Shown here in pieces: positions 21,407 through 31,202 of a stretch of DNA of 64,000 bases. Every line of letters begins with the position of its first letter. Position 1 is the stretch's first letter. The stretch comes from Peteryoungia algae. GTDB lineage: Bacteria > Pseudomonadota > Alphaproteobacteria > Rhizobiales > Rhizobiaceae. The translations under genes and the position numbers were made by a program. The notes under the pieces are model-generated. The model had not been told where the DNA came from and searched no databases. It saw only the letters and a program-made list of their open reading frames with translations. Location: NCBI RefSeq assembly GCF_030369675.1, contig NZ_CP128477.1, forward strand, positions 1,922,001 through 1,986,000, in the 5' to 3' direction.

Positions 21407-22834
21407 ATGAGCATCAAGATCGTGCCGGTCATCATGGCCGGCGGCAAGGGAACCCGTCTCTGGCCATTGTCGCGCGCAGCCGCCGCCAAGCAGTTCATCC
21501 GTTTCCTCGGCGACGAGACCTTGCTGCAGAAGACCTTGGCCCGCGTCTCCGACGAAGCGATCTATGACGCGCCGATCGTCGTCACCAACGAGGACTTCCG
21601 CTTCCTGGTGGCCGAACAGGCGCGTGAACTCGGCGTCAAGCTCGACGGCATCATCCTGGAGCCGGAGGCACGCAACACGGCAGCTGCCGTCGCCGCTGCC
21701 GCCGTCATCGTCAGCCAGCGCCATGGCAGCGACACCCTCATCCAGATCCTGCCCTCCGACCATGAGATCACCGTCGACGACACCTATCGTGCCTGCGTTC
21801 AAAAGGCCGCATCCGCCGCCCGAAACGGCAAGATCGTCACCTTCGGCATCACGCCAACCGAACCTGCGACCGGGTACGGTTACATCGAGATCGGCGCGGA
21901 CGTCGGCAACGGCGTGCACACGGTCTCGCGTTTCGTCGAGAAGCCCAATGCGGAAGTCGCAGAGGAAATGCTGGCCAGCGGCAACTATGCCTGGAACTCC
22001 GGCATGTTTGTCTTTTCCGCCGGCCAGATGATCGCAGAACTGCAGGAACTGGCGCCGGAAGTCCTGGCTGCCGTCGAGAAATCGGTCGAGAACGCCAAGG
22101 GCGACCTCGACTTCACCCGCCTCGACGGGGAAAGCTTTGCTGAAAGCCCCAGCATCTCCATCGACTATGCGATCATGGAAAAGACCCCGAACGCCGCTGT
22201 CGTGCCCTCGCCGATCACCTGGTCGGACCTTGGCAGCTGGGACGCGATCTGGAAGCTCGCCGAAGGCGACGAGAACGGAAATGTGGTGAACGGCAACGCC
22301 ACCGTCTCCGACACCACAAATTCGCTCGTCATGTCGCGCAACGCCCATCTCGCTGTTCAGGGCATGGACGGTGTTGCCGTCATCGCCTCCGAAGATGCCG
22401 TCTATGTCGGCCGCCTCGATCGGGCCCAGGAGGTCGGCAATCTCGTCAAGATGCTCGCCGCAAATGAGAAGACGGCGCACCTGACCGAGAACCACCCGAC
22501 AGCGCTGCGTCCCTGGGGTGGCTACACCTCGATCCTCAACGGCGACCGTTTCCAGGTGAAGCGCCTCTTCGTCCATCCGGAAAAGAAGCTCTCGCTGCAA
22601 AAGCATCACCACCGCGCAGAACACTGGGTCTGCGTGCGCGGCACGGCGGAAGTGACGATCGACGACAAGGTCACCGTCCTGCACGAGAACCAGTCGATCT
22701 ATATTCCGCAGGGCTCCGTGCACCGCCTCGCCAACCCCGGCAAGATCCGGCTCGAGGTGATTGAGGTGCAGACCGGCTCCTATCTCGGCGAGGATGACAT
22801 CATCCGTCTGGTCGATGAATTCGGCCGCAGCTGA
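21407..22834 (+). CDS. manC: Mannose-1-phosphate guanylyltransferase / mannose-6-phosphate isomerase
   Basis: This 475-aa bifunctional enzyme makes GDP-mannose for polysaccharides. The N-terminal nucleotidyltransferase has the pyrophosphorylase motif MAGGKGTRLWPLSR (residues 10-23), LPSDHEI and FVEKPNAE. The C-terminal cupin, type II phosphomannose isomerase, has RPWGGYTSI, KKLSLQKHHHRAEHWV and IPQGSVHRLANPG, with its His cluster as metal ligands. AGGCAAGAAAAA precedes the ATG. It is a single gene followed by a hairpin terminator; no exopolysaccharide cluster is adjacent. Confidence 0.96.
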   Translation: MSIKIVPVIMAGGKGTRLWPLSRAAAAKQFIRFLGDETLLQKTLARVSDEAIYDAPIVVTNEDFRFLVAEQARELGVKLDGIILEPEARNTAAAVAAAAVIVSQRHGSDTLIQILPSDHEITVDDTYRACVQKAASAARNGKIVTFGITPTEPATGYGYIEIGADVGNGVHTVSRFVEKPNAEVAEEMLASGNYAWNSGMFVFSAGQMIAELQELAPEVLAAVEKSVENAKGDLDFTRLDGESFAESPSISIDYAIMEKTPNAAVVPSPITWSDLGSWDAIWKLAEGDENGNVVNGNATVSDTTNSLVMSRNAHLAVQGMDGVAVIASEDAVYVGRLDRAQEVGNLVKMLAANEKTAHLTENHPTALRPWGGYTSILNGDRFQVKRLFVHPEKKLSLQKHHHRAEHWVCVRGTAEVTIDDKVTVLHENQSIYIPQGSVHRLANPGKIRLEVIEVQTGSYLGEDDIIRLVDEFGRS

Positions 22835-22858
22835 CATCGGATCATACACCGCATCATG

Positions 22859-22893
22859 GCGGCCCGGCGGCTTCAACCGTCCGGGCCGCTTGC
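22859..22893 (+). terminator. Probable terminator after manC
   Basis: The perfect 9-bp GC stem GCGGCCCGG (22859-22867) / CCGGGCCGC (22881-22889) with a 13-nt loop is followed by the weak T tract TTGCTTT. Confidence 0.6.
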
Positions 22894-22966
22894 TTTATGG
22901 CGCTGCATTGCACAAGATCGATGCAAGCCGGAAAAAGCGGCAGGGCGAACAGCGAAGTGGTACCGT

Positions 22967-25900
22967 ATGTCAATCAAGGCAAGCATCTATCATCTCACCC
23001 ACTACACCTATGACAACCCGGTCCAGCTCGGACCGCAGATCATCCGGCTGAAGCCTGCCGCCCATTCCCGGACCAAGGTTCTCTCGCATTCCTTGAAGGT
23101 CACGCCCGAGAACCACTTCGTCAACCTGCAGCAGGACCCCTACGGCAACTATCTCGCCCGCTTCGTCTTCCCGGACCCGGTCACCGAGTTCAAGATCGAA
23201 GTCGATCTGGTCGCCGACATGACGGTCTACAATCCCTTCGACTTCTTCACCGAGGAAATCGCGGTCAAATGGCCCTTCGACTACCCCGAAGACCTGCGCG
23301 ACGACCTGAAGATCTACATGACGCCGGAACCTTCGTCTCCAGCGCTGGATGTCTTCATGTCCACCGTCGACACGACGCCCGGCCAGGGCACGATCGACAT
23401 GGTGGTGGGGCTGAACGCCCGGCTGCAGCACGACGTGGGCTATGTGATCCGCATGGAGCCAGGCGTCCAGACGCCCGAGGAAACGCTCACCTCGGCGCGC
23501 GGCTCCTGCCGCGATTCAAGCTGGCTGCTCGTCCAGATCCTGCGCCGTCTCGGTTTTGCCGCCCGCTTCGTCTCCGGCTACCTCATCCAGCTCGCACCTG
23601 ATCTGAAGGCGCTTGATGGGCCATCCGGCACCGAGGTCGACTTCACCGACCTGCATGCCTGGGCGGAAGTTTACATCCCCGGCGCCGGCTGGATCGGCCT
23701 TGATCCGACCTCTGGCCTTTTGACGGGGGAAAGCCACATTCCGCTGGCTGCGACCCCGCATTTCAAGAACGCAGCACCGATCTCCGGCGGCTATGTCGGC
23801 CAGGCCAATACAGAATTCGCCTTCGACATGCAGGTGAAACGCGTCGCCGAACATCCGCGCATCACCAAGCCATTCTCCGACGACAGCTGGGACGCCCTGA
23901 ACGCGCTCGGCCTCAAGGTCGACGGTGACCTGAAGGCACATGATGTGCGCCTCACCATGGGCGGCGAGCCGACATTCGTATCGATCGACGACTTCCAGTC
24001 CGCCGAATGGAACACCGATGCCGTCGGTCCGACCAAGCGCGACCTCGCCGATCAGCTCATCCGCCGGCTGCGCGAAAAATTCGCCCCCGGGGGCTTCCTG
24101 CATTATGGCCAGGGCAAATGGTATCCGGGCGAAAGCCTGCCGCGCTGGACCTTCTCGCTCTACTGGCGGAAGGACGGCAAGCCGATCTGGCATGATCCGG
24201 CGCTGATCGCCGCCGAAGAGAAGGATACGGGCGTCACCCACGAACAGGCGCAAGCCCTGATGGCGGGGATCGCAGCGGAGCTCGAGATCGAAACCGAGAT
24301 GATCATCCCGGCCTTCGAGGATCCGGCCGAATGGATCATCAAGGAGGGCAGCCTGCCCGAGAATGTCGATCCCTCGAATTCCAAGCTCGAAAGCCCGGAA
24401 GAGCGCGCCCGCATCGCCAAGGTCTTCGAGCGCGGCCTGACGAACCCGACCGGCTACATCCTGCCGGTCCAGGCCTGGAATGCCAAGGCTGCTGGCCGAC
24501 GCTGGGTCAGCGAGAAATGGCGCACGCGCCGCGGCAAGATCTTCCTCATCCCGGGAGACAGCCCGATCGGCTTTCGAATGCCGCTCGGGACGCTGCCCTA
24601 TGTGCCGCCTTCGGAGTATCCCTACATCCACACCACCGATCCCTCGGTCCTGCGCACGCCCCTGCCGGATTTCGCCCCGCGCGATTTCGGCCCGGTTGTG
24701 CGCGAAGGGCGCGCCATGCCGGAAATCTCCCGCAGGACCGGCGAGCCCCAGCAGGACCGCAACGAACAGACCATCGCCGGATCGGTCGAGGACATCAGAG
24801 GGGCAGTGCGCACCGCGATGAGCGTCGAGGCTCGCGATGGGCGCCTCTGCGTGTTTATGCCACCCGTCGAAGAAGTCGAGGACTATCTCGAATTGGTGGC
24901 AGCAGCCGAAACGGCTGCCCGCGGTCTTGGCCTGCCCGTTCACATCGAAGGTTACGCCCCCCCGCAGGACGAGCGCATCAACGTCATCCGCGTGGCACCC
25001 GACCCGGGTGTCATCGAGGTGAACATTCACCCGGCCGAAAGCTGGCAGGACTGTGTGGCGACGACCAACACAATCTATGAAGAGGCACGCCAGACCCGTC
25101 TCGGCGCCGACAAGTTCATGATCGACGGCCGCCACACCGGAACGGGCGGTGGCAACCATGTCGTGGTCGGCGGCGCCAATCCCGCCGACAGCCCCTTCCT
25201 GCGCCGTCCCGACCTGCTCAAGAGCCTGATCCTGCACTGGCAGCGTCACCCGGCCTTGTCCTACATGTTTTCCGGCATGTTCATCGGCCCGACCAGCCAG
25301 GCGCCGCGCTTCGATGAAGCCCGCCATGACAGCCTCTACGAGCTGGAAATCGCCATGGCCCAGGTGCCGATGCCGGCAAGCGGTGAGGAAGCCCCCCTGC
25401 CCTGGCTCGTCGATCGCCTGTTCCGGAACCTCTTGATCGATGTCACCGGCAACACCCACCGCTCGGAAATCTGCATCGACAAGCTGTTCTCGCCGGATGG
25501 CCCGACCGGTCGTCTCGGCCTCGTCGAGTTCCGAGGCTTCGAGATGCCGCCGAATGCGCGCATGTCGCTTGCCCAGCAATTGCTGGTCCGCGCCCTGATC
25601 GCCCGCTTCTGGAGAAATCCCATCGGTGGTCGTTTCGTCCGTTGGGGAACGAGCCTGCACGACCGCTTCATGCTGCCGCATTATCTCTGGCTGGACTTCC
25701 TCGAAGTCCTGGCGGACCTGCGCGAGAACGGTTTCGACTTCAAGCCGGAATGGTTTGCAGCCCAGCTCGAATTCCGCTTTCCCTTCGTCGGAGAAGTTAC
25801 CTACGAGGGATCGAAACTCGAGCTGCGCCAGGCGCTGGAACCCTGGCATGTCATGGGCGAGGAAGGCGCGCCCGGCGGCACGGTCCGTTACGTGGACTCG

Positions 25901-26326
25901 TCTGTCGAACGCCTGCAGGTGCAGCTGGAGACAGCCAATCCCGAACGCTTCGTCGTGGCCTGCAACGGGCGCCAGGTTCCGCTGCGCAAGTCTGACGTGA
26001 ATGGTGTGGCAGTCGGCGGCGTACGCTACAAGGCCTGGCAGCCGGCCTCCGGCCTGCATCCGGTTCTGCCCGTCAACACACCGCTAACATTCGACATCTA
26101 TGATACATGGTCTGCCCGGTCGATCGGGGGCTGCGTTTACCACGTCGCACACCCTGGAGGCCGGACCTATGACACTTTCCCTGTGAATGGGAATGAAGCG
26201 GAAGCCCGTCGGCTTGCACGTTTCGAGCCTTGGGGCCATACAGCCGGCTCCTATCCCCTATGGCCCGAAACCGTGTCGCCGGAGTTTCCACACACTTTGG
26301 ACCTGAGACGACCGCAAGGTATCTGA
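22967..26326 (+). CDS. Transglutaminase-like domain fused to DUF2126 (predicted amidoligase)
   Basis: This 1119-aa two-part protein begins with a bacterial transglutaminase N-domain (residues 1-90) and a transglutaminase core with the full triad: Cys181 in [10 protein letters not shown], His230 in TDLHAWAEV and Asp246 in GLDPTSG. From about residue 320 the DUF2126 region begins ([20 protein letters not shown]), continuing through RPWGGY-unlike, GS/GCS2-type-looking blocks such as [14 protein letters not shown] and [19 protein letters not shown]. Comparative genomics has linked this architecture with amide-bond synthesis and peptide processing; the product is unknown. ATG 22967 gives [15 protein letters not shown]. 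The next gene starts 4 nt after its stop. Confidence 0.88.
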   Translation: MSIKASIYHLTHYTYDNPVQLGPQIIRLKPAAHSRTKVLSHSLKVTPENHFVNLQQDPYGNYLARFVFPDPVTEFKIEVDLVADMTVYNPFDFFTEEIAVKWPFDYPEDLRDDLKIYMTPEPSSPALDVFMSTVDTTPGQGTIDMVVGLNARLQHDVGYVIRMEPGVQTPEETLTSARGSCRDSSWLLVQILRRLGFAARFVSGYLIQLAPDLKALDGPSGTEVDFTDLHAWAEVYIPGAGWIGLDPTSGLLTGESHIPLAATPHFKNAAPISGGYVGQANTEFAFDMQVKRVAEHPRITKPFSDDSWDALNALGLKVDGDLKAHDVRLTMGGEPTFVSIDDFQSAEWNTDAVGPTKRDLADQLIRRLREKFAPGGFLHYGQGKWYPGESLPRWTFSLYWRKDGKPIWHDPALIAAEEKDTGVTHEQAQALMAGIAAELEIETEMIIPAFEDPAEWIIKEGSLPENVDPSNSKLESPEERARIAKVFERGLTNPTGYILPVQAWNAKAAGRRWVSEKWRTRRGKIFLIPGDSPIGFRMPLGTLPYVPPSEYPYIHTTDPSVLRTPLPDFAPRDFGPVVREGRAMPEISRRTGEPQQDRNEQTIAGSVEDIRGAVRTAMSVEARDGRLCVFMPPVEEVEDYLELVAAAETAARGLGLPVHIEGYAPPQDERINVIRVAPDPGVIEVNIHPAESWQDCVATTNTIYEEARQTRLGADKFMIDGRHTGTGGGNHVVVGGANPADSPFLRRPDLLKSLILHWQRHPALSYMFSGMFIGPTSQAPRFDEARHDSLYELEIAMAQVPMPASGEEAPLPWLVDRLFRNLLIDVTGNTHRSEICIDKLFSPDGPTGRLGLVEFRGFEMPPNARMSLAQQLLVRALIARFWRNPIGGRFVRWGTSLHDRFMLPHYLWLDFLEVLADLRENGFDFKPEWFAAQLEFRFPFVGEVTYEGSKLELRQALEPWHVMGEEGAPGGTVRYVDSSVERLQVQLETANPERFVVACNGRQVPLRKSDVNGVAVGGVRYKAWQPASGLHPVLPVNTPLTFDIYDTWSARSIGGCVYHVAHPGGRTYDTFPVNGNEAEARRLARFEPWGHTAGSYPLWPETVSPEFPHTLDLRRPQGI

Positions 26327-26330
26327 TCTG

Positions 26331-28745
26331 ATGGCACAAAAGACGGCAGCGGAGCTTTCCCCGCCAGACCCGCCGAAAAGCGAGGCCCACACGGCCGGCT
26401 ATCGCGCGCTGGCGGGCGCTGCCGATGAGATGCTCGATACACAGGGCAATGTGCGGCCTGTCTGGCAGGCGCTGGTCTCGGCCATCGACACGATGCCGGA
26501 ACACGAACTGCACGAACGATTCGCCCGGGCCGATCGCTACCTGCGTGATGCCGGCGTCTTCTACCGCGCCTATGGTTCTGGTGGGTCGAGCGAGCGGGCC
26601 TGGCCCTTCTCCCATATCCCGGTGATAATCTCGGATGCCGAATGGCAGGCTCTGGGCGAAGGTCTGGTGCAGCGCGCGAACCTGCTGGAAGCCGTTGTCG
26701 CCGACATCTACTCCGAAAACAGGCTCGTGCAGGAAGGGTTCCTGCCGCCGCAGCTGATCGCCTCCAATCCCGAATTCCTTCGGCCGCTCGTTGGCATCAA
26801 ACCGGCCGGTGGCCACTACCTGCATTTCTGTTCGTTCGAGATCGGCCGTGGCCCTGACGGCAACTGGTGGGTTCTCGCCGACCGGACCCAGGCCCCGTCC
26901 GGGGCCGGCTTTGCGCTCGAAAACCGGGTCGCGACGGCACGCGCCTTCTCCGACATCTATGCCGAGACGCATGTTCATCGCCTTGCCTCCTTCTTCGGCG
27001 CCTTCCGCAAGGCGCTGCAGGCACGCACCCGCAACAGCGATGAACGTATCGCCGTGTTGTCGCCGGGCCCGGCCAACGAGACCTATTTCGAGCACGCCTA
27101 TATCGCCCGCTATCTCGGCATCATGCTGCTCGAAGGTGAGGATCTGACCGTCGTCAACGGCCGGGTGATGGTCCGAACCGTCGCCGGCCTCAAGCCCGTC
27201 AGCGTGTTATGGCGCCGCCTGGATGCCGCCTTCGCGGATCCGCTCGAACTCGATCAGAATTCCTATATCGGCACGCCCGGCATGGTGGAGGCCTTGCGCA
27301 ACGGCGCCGTCACCTTCGTCAACGCACTCGGCTCCGGCATTCTCGAAACTCGCGCGCTGCTTGCCTTCATGCCCACCCTCTCGCGCCATCTGCTCGGCGA
27401 AGAGCTGAAGCTTCCCTCGGTCGCCACATGGTGGTGTGGACAGAAGGCAGAACGCGAACACGTGGCAAACCATCTCGACCGCATGGTCATCGGTTCGGCC
27501 TTCTCCCGTCTGCCCTTCTTCGACGACGGCGGGCGATCCGTGATGGGATCGCGCTACAAGGACCCGCAGGGACGCACCACCGCCGAGTGGCTGGAAACGG
27601 AAGCCGGCAATCTTGTCGGCCAGGAAGTGGTCACCCTGTCGACGACACCGGCCATCGTCGATGGCAAGCTGACGCCGCGACCGATGTCGCTGCGCGTCTT
27701 CGCCGCCCGCACGAAAAATGGCTGGCAGATCATGCCGGGCGGCTTCGCGCGCATCGGCAGCGGATCCGATGTCTCGGCGATTGCCATGCAGTCCGGCGGC
27801 AATGCTGCCGATGTCTGGATTGTCTCCGACAAGCCGGTCGACCGAACCTCCCTGCTGCCGGACGAGGAAACGTTCACCCGCAATATGCCCGGCAGTCTGC
27901 CGAGCCGAGCTGCCGACAACCTCTTCTGGCTCGGCCGATACATCGAGCGCGGCGAAGGTGTCTTGCGCATCATGCGCGCCTGGCATGCGCGCTATGCCGA
28001 GAGCGCCAATCCGGATCAGCCGCTGCTCGCCTTTGTCAGCGAGTATCTCTCGAACATCGACGTCGACACCCAGTCGGGCGTGCCGGAAAGCCTGCTGCGC
28101 AACATCGACAGCGCTGTTTATTCCGCGAGCAACATCCGCGACCGCTTCTCACCGGATGGATGGCTGGCACTGAACGACCTGTCGAAGACCTCCAAGCGCT
28201 TCCACGAGAAGGTGAAGCCGGGTGACGACGCGGCGCATGCCATGACCATCCTCCTGCGCAAGCTTGCGGGCTTCGCCGGTCTGGTGCACGAAAACATGTA
28301 CCGTTTCACCGGCTGGCGCTTCCTGACGATCGGCCGTCTGCTGGAACGCTGCCTGCACATGACCCGCCTGCTTGGCCACATGACCGGTCCGGACGCTCCG
28401 GATGGCGCGCTCGACATGCTCCTGGAGATCGGCGACAACGTCATGACCCACCGTCGACGTTACAACGTCTCGACGGCACGCCTGACGGTGACCGACCTCC
28501 TCGCACTCGACCCTCTCAACCCGCGCTCGATCCTCTTCCAGCTCAACGAAATTCGCATCGAGGTCGAGCAACTGCCGAACGCCATGGTCAACGGCCAGAT
28601 GTCGAGCCTTTTCCGCGAGGCCATGCGTCTGCATTCGGGCCTGGCGGTCATGACGCCAGAGGGCATGTCGGCCGAGGTCTACACCAATCTGGAGCGGGAA
28701 CTGGAGAAGTTCTCCGACATCCTCGCCCAGACCTATCTGAGCTGA
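26331..28745 (+). CDS. Circularly permuted ATP-grasp protein fused to alpha-E domain
   Basis: This 804-aa fusion has residues ~60-480 forming a circularly permuted ATP-grasp (DUF404/DUF407 type) with the typical WWVLADRTQAPSGAGFALEN, SPGPANETYFEHAYIARYLG and LPSVATWWCGQ blocks. Residues ~520-800 form the alpha-helical alpha-E domain (DUF403), starting SRAADNLFWLGRYIERGE. ATP-grasp enzymes form carboxylate-amine bonds, and alpha-E is found only with these ligases. In many bacteria the two are separate genes. Flanked by two transglutaminase genes with gaps of 4 nt each, it is the centre of a three-gene operon. Substrate unknown. Confidence 0.9.
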   Translation: MAQKTAAELSPPDPPKSEAHTAGYRALAGAADEMLDTQGNVRPVWQALVSAIDTMPEHELHERFARADRYLRDAGVFYRAYGSGGSSERAWPFSHIPVIISDAEWQALGEGLVQRANLLEAVVADIYSENRLVQEGFLPPQLIASNPEFLRPLVGIKPAGGHYLHFCSFEIGRGPDGNWWVLADRTQAPSGAGFALENRVATARAFSDIYAETHVHRLASFFGAFRKALQARTRNSDERIAVLSPGPANETYFEHAYIARYLGIMLLEGEDLTVVNGRVMVRTVAGLKPVSVLWRRLDAAFADPLELDQNSYIGTPGMVEALRNGAVTFVNALGSGILETRALLAFMPTLSRHLLGEELKLPSVATWWCGQKAEREHVANHLDRMVIGSAFSRLPFFDDGGRSVMGSRYKDPQGRTTAEWLETEAGNLVGQEVVTLSTTPAIVDGKLTPRPMSLRVFAARTKNGWQIMPGGFARIGSGSDVSAIAMQSGGNAADVWIVSDKPVDRTSLLPDEETFTRNMPGSLPSRAADNLFWLGRYIERGEGVLRIMRAWHARYAESANPDQPLLAFVSEYLSNIDVDTQSGVPESLLRNIDSAVYSASNIRDRFSPDGWLALNDLSKTSKRFHEKVKPGDDAAHAMTILLRKLAGFAGLVHENMYRFTGWRFLTIGRLLERCLHMTRLLGHMTGPDAPDGALDMLLEIGDNVMTHRRRYNVSTARLTVTDLLALDPLNPRSILFQLNEIRIEVEQLPNAMVNGQMSSLFREAMRLHSGLAVMTPEGMSAEVYTNLERELEKFSDILAQTYLS

Positions 28746-28749
28746 GGCC

Positions 28750-29631
28750 ATGCTCTACGACCTCTCGCTCCATATCGGCTATCGCTACGAGGTCCCGGCC
28801 ACCGGGGCCCACCACATGCTGCGCCTGCTGCCGCTGTCTCTGCCGGATCGCCAGCGGCTCATCGCCGGTGCCATAAAGGTGACGCCGGAGCCCGACGAGA
28901 TCACGACATTCAACGACTTCTTCCGCCATCCCGCGAGCCACGCCATCCTGCGCGGACCCCATGAAAAGCTCGACATCCGCATGCAGGCCCGCGTCCTGGT
29001 TCAGCCCCAGCCGATGACCGCCGACTTCTCGCCGCTGCTCGACAGCCTTCCGCAGGAGATAGCCGAGACCTGGTCGCTGGACGCCGAATCGCCGCACCAT
29101 TTTCTCGGCACCAGCCCGCGCCTGCCCCGCGACAAGGCGATCTCGGCCTATGTGCAATCCATGCTGAAGCCAAGCATGACCGTGCGCCAGATCGCCGAGA
29201 CGCTCTGCAGCCGCATCCACAAGGACTTCAAATACGATGCCGAGGCGACCACGGTCGACACGACGCCGGCCGAGGCCTTCGCAAGCAAGCATGGCGTCTG
29301 CCAGGATTTTTCCCATGTGATGATCGTCGCCCTGCGCAGCCTGGGCATTCCCTCGGGCTATGTCAGCGGTTTCCTGCGGACCATTCCGCCTCCTGGCAAG
29401 GAGCGGCTGGAGGGTGCCGACGCCATGCATGCCTGGGTGAGGGTCTGGTGCGGCAAGCTGACCGGCTGGCTGGAACTCGACCCGACCAATGACATCGCCG
29501 CCGGAACGGACCATATCGTGGTTGGCTACGGGCGCGATTACGCCGATGTGGCACCCGTCATCGGCGTGTTGAAGAGCTATGGCAGTCATCAGACGGATCA
29601 GGCGGTGGATGTCATTCCTGTCCGGCAATAG
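28750..29631 (+). CDS. Transglutaminase-like cysteine peptidase
   Basis: This 293-aa stand-alone transglutaminase-fold protein has an N-terminal beta domain (residues 1-95) and a core with Cys184 in KHGVCQDFSH, His227 in DAMHAWVRV and Asp244 in LELDPTND. The triad is complete, so peptidase or amide-transfer activity is expected. No signal peptide is apparent, suggesting cytoplasmic action. It starts 4 nt after the ATP-grasp/alpha-E gene and ends the operon. A proteasome-like Anbu gene, often found in such clusters, is not adjacent. Confidence 0.92.
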   Translation: MLYDLSLHIGYRYEVPATGAHHMLRLLPLSLPDRQRLIAGAIKVTPEPDEITTFNDFFRHPASHAILRGPHEKLDIRMQARVLVQPQPMTADFSPLLDSLPQEIAETWSLDAESPHHFLGTSPRLPRDKAISAYVQSMLKPSMTVRQIAETLCSRIHKDFKYDAEATTVDTTPAEAFASKHGVCQDFSHVMIVALRSLGIPSGYVSGFLRTIPPPGKERLEGADAMHAWVRVWCGKLTGWLELDPTNDIAAGTDHIVVGYGRDYADVAPVIGVLKSYGSHQTDQAVDVIPVRQ

Positions 29632-29723
29632 GGCAATAGAGCATCGTTGCATCGAATTTTAGCGATCAGCTTAAACGGATCGCAACAGGTCCCGGTCTAT
29701 AACCTTCCAAACGCTGATGTTGG

Positions 29724-30941
29724 ATGGACATGATGACGAAACCTGACAGACAGAAAAAATCGATCGTCTCCCGATTCTTGAGCGACCGGGCCGGCAATTT
29801 CGGCATTACGACCGCCATAATCATTCCGGTCGTCGCCGCGACCGCCGGGGTTGCGATGGACTACAACAGAATGGTCCAGGTGCGCGCCGCCCTGCAGGAC
29901 TCGGCCGATTCCGCCGTTCTCTCGGCAGCCAACGCGCTGGCCAAGAATGACAACCTGTCGGACGAGGCCGCTCTCGAACTGGCGCGCAAGTTCATGAAGG
30001 CCCAGTTCTACAATGTCGTTCCGGGCGCCAGCGGTGACAGCTCCGACATCCCCGCCGACGAGGACCCGCTTGCAGGCGCGGTCGGTAACGTCGAGCGAAA
30101 GTCCAGCTCATCCGGCAAGACTTTCGACGTGACCCTGTCGACATCCTACGTCATGCCGACCAATGGCTTGACCGGTCTTCTGGGCTGGAAGGAAGTGACA
30201 CTGGGGGTCACGGCCTCGGCCCAAGCCACCACCGAAAGCAAAAATGCCCTGTCGATGTATCTGGTGCTCGACCGATCCGGATCGATGGCCTGGGATACCA
30301 CGATGGTGAACGAGGCACAGCCGACCAAGACCGTTTATTACAGCTGCGGAAACAAGAAAACCTGCAGCTACCAGGCGACCAACTACGTCGTCAAAATCGA
30401 TGCGCTCAAACTGGCCGTTGCCAATCTGACGACGCAGTTGACCACGGCTGACCCCGAGAGCAAGTATGTTCGCACCGCGGCAGTCGCGTATGAGGCAAAG
30501 ATGTATACCCCTGCTTCATTCAATTGGGGCAGCGCGCATACATTGAGTTATGTTCAGGCGCTCGTAGCCAGCGGCGGAACGGACTCGTCCGATGCGATGG
30601 CCCGTGCCTATACCGACGTCATAAAGTCGTCCGAGGACACGGCGCATAAGAACAAGAATGGCCAGGTTCCAAGCAAGTTCATCGTCTTCATGACCGATGG
30701 CGACAACAACCAGTCGAGCGCCGACACGAAGACCAAGGCGACCTGCGAGAGCGCCAAGAAGGCCGGCGTTGAGATTTTCACCGTCGCCTTCATGGCCCCG
30801 AGCAAGGGTCAGGCGCTCCTCGAATACTGCGCGACAAGCACGTCGCACTACTACGACGCACAGGATGCTGCCGAGCTGGTCGCGGCTTTCAAGGAGATCG
30901 GCGACAAGGCGGTACAGGCCTCGACCCGCCTCACCAACTGA
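29724..30941 (+). CDS. TadG-like pseudopilus protein with von Willebrand factor A domain
   Basis: This 405-aa protein has an N-terminal TadE/TadG-type segment, SDRAGNFGITTAIIIPVVAA (single membrane helix, residues ~20-45), followed by the DYNRMVQVRAALQDSADSAVLS motif region. The second part is a VWA domain with the MIDAS motif DRSGSM (Asp183) and a later FMTDGDNN strand. Such proteins are exported and anchored at the envelope, and in tad loci they act in pilus assembly. No other tad gene is nearby, so this is an orphan copy. The start could be ATG 29724 or the ATGs 6-9 nt later; the ribosome site is weak. Confidence 0.88.
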   Translation: MDMMTKPDRQKKSIVSRFLSDRAGNFGITTAIIIPVVAATAGVAMDYNRMVQVRAALQDSADSAVLSAANALAKNDNLSDEAALELARKFMKAQFYNVVPGASGDSSDIPADEDPLAGAVGNVERKSSSSGKTFDVTLSTSYVMPTNGLTGLLGWKEVTLGVTASAQATTESKNALSMYLVLDRSGSMAWDTTMVNEAQPTKTVYYSCGNKKTCSYQATNYVVKIDALKLAVANLTTQLTTADPESKYVRTAAVAYEAKMYTPASFNWGSAHTLSYVQALVASGGTDSSDAMARAYTDVIKSSEDTAHKNKNGQVPSKFIVFMTDGDNNQSSADTKTKATCESAKKAGVEIFTVAFMAPSKGQALLEYCATSTSHYYDAQDAAELVAAFKEIGDKAVQASTRLTN

Positions 30942-30945
30942 CCAC

Positions 30946-31006
30946 ATCCAAAACGTTTTGGATTTTTCTGAAAATTCGACCGCAGTCATCTCGACTGCGG
31001 TCTTAT
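30946..31006 (+). terminator. Double hairpin terminator after the TadG-like gene
   Basis: A palindrome ATCCAAAACGTTTTGGAT (30946-30963) followed by TTTTC is succeeded by a 10-bp stem GACCGCAGTC (30978-30987) / GACTGCGGTC (30993-31002) with a 5-nt loop and TTAT. It separates this gene from the glycogen operon. Confidence 0.75.
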
Positions 31007-31202
31007 CGTATGTTCGCAATGTCGGGATAAAAGAATAAATTCAAGAATTTGCATGCCATGCTGCCCGCTTGAACAATTTTCTCCGCGCCCGCTCGCCGCT
31101 GTTGCAACTGTTCCATTTCGATGCGTAAACTGCCGTCCCAGGGTTCGGCGCCTGCGATTGCATCGGAGCCGCCCGGAGAAACGAGCAACGCCAGGCGGAC
31201 CG

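Noticed and set aside
23516..26059. 847-codon minus-strand frame across the transglutaminase-DUF2126 gene
   Set aside because: It is a shadow of a well-supported gene, with no ribosome site and no recognisable motif.
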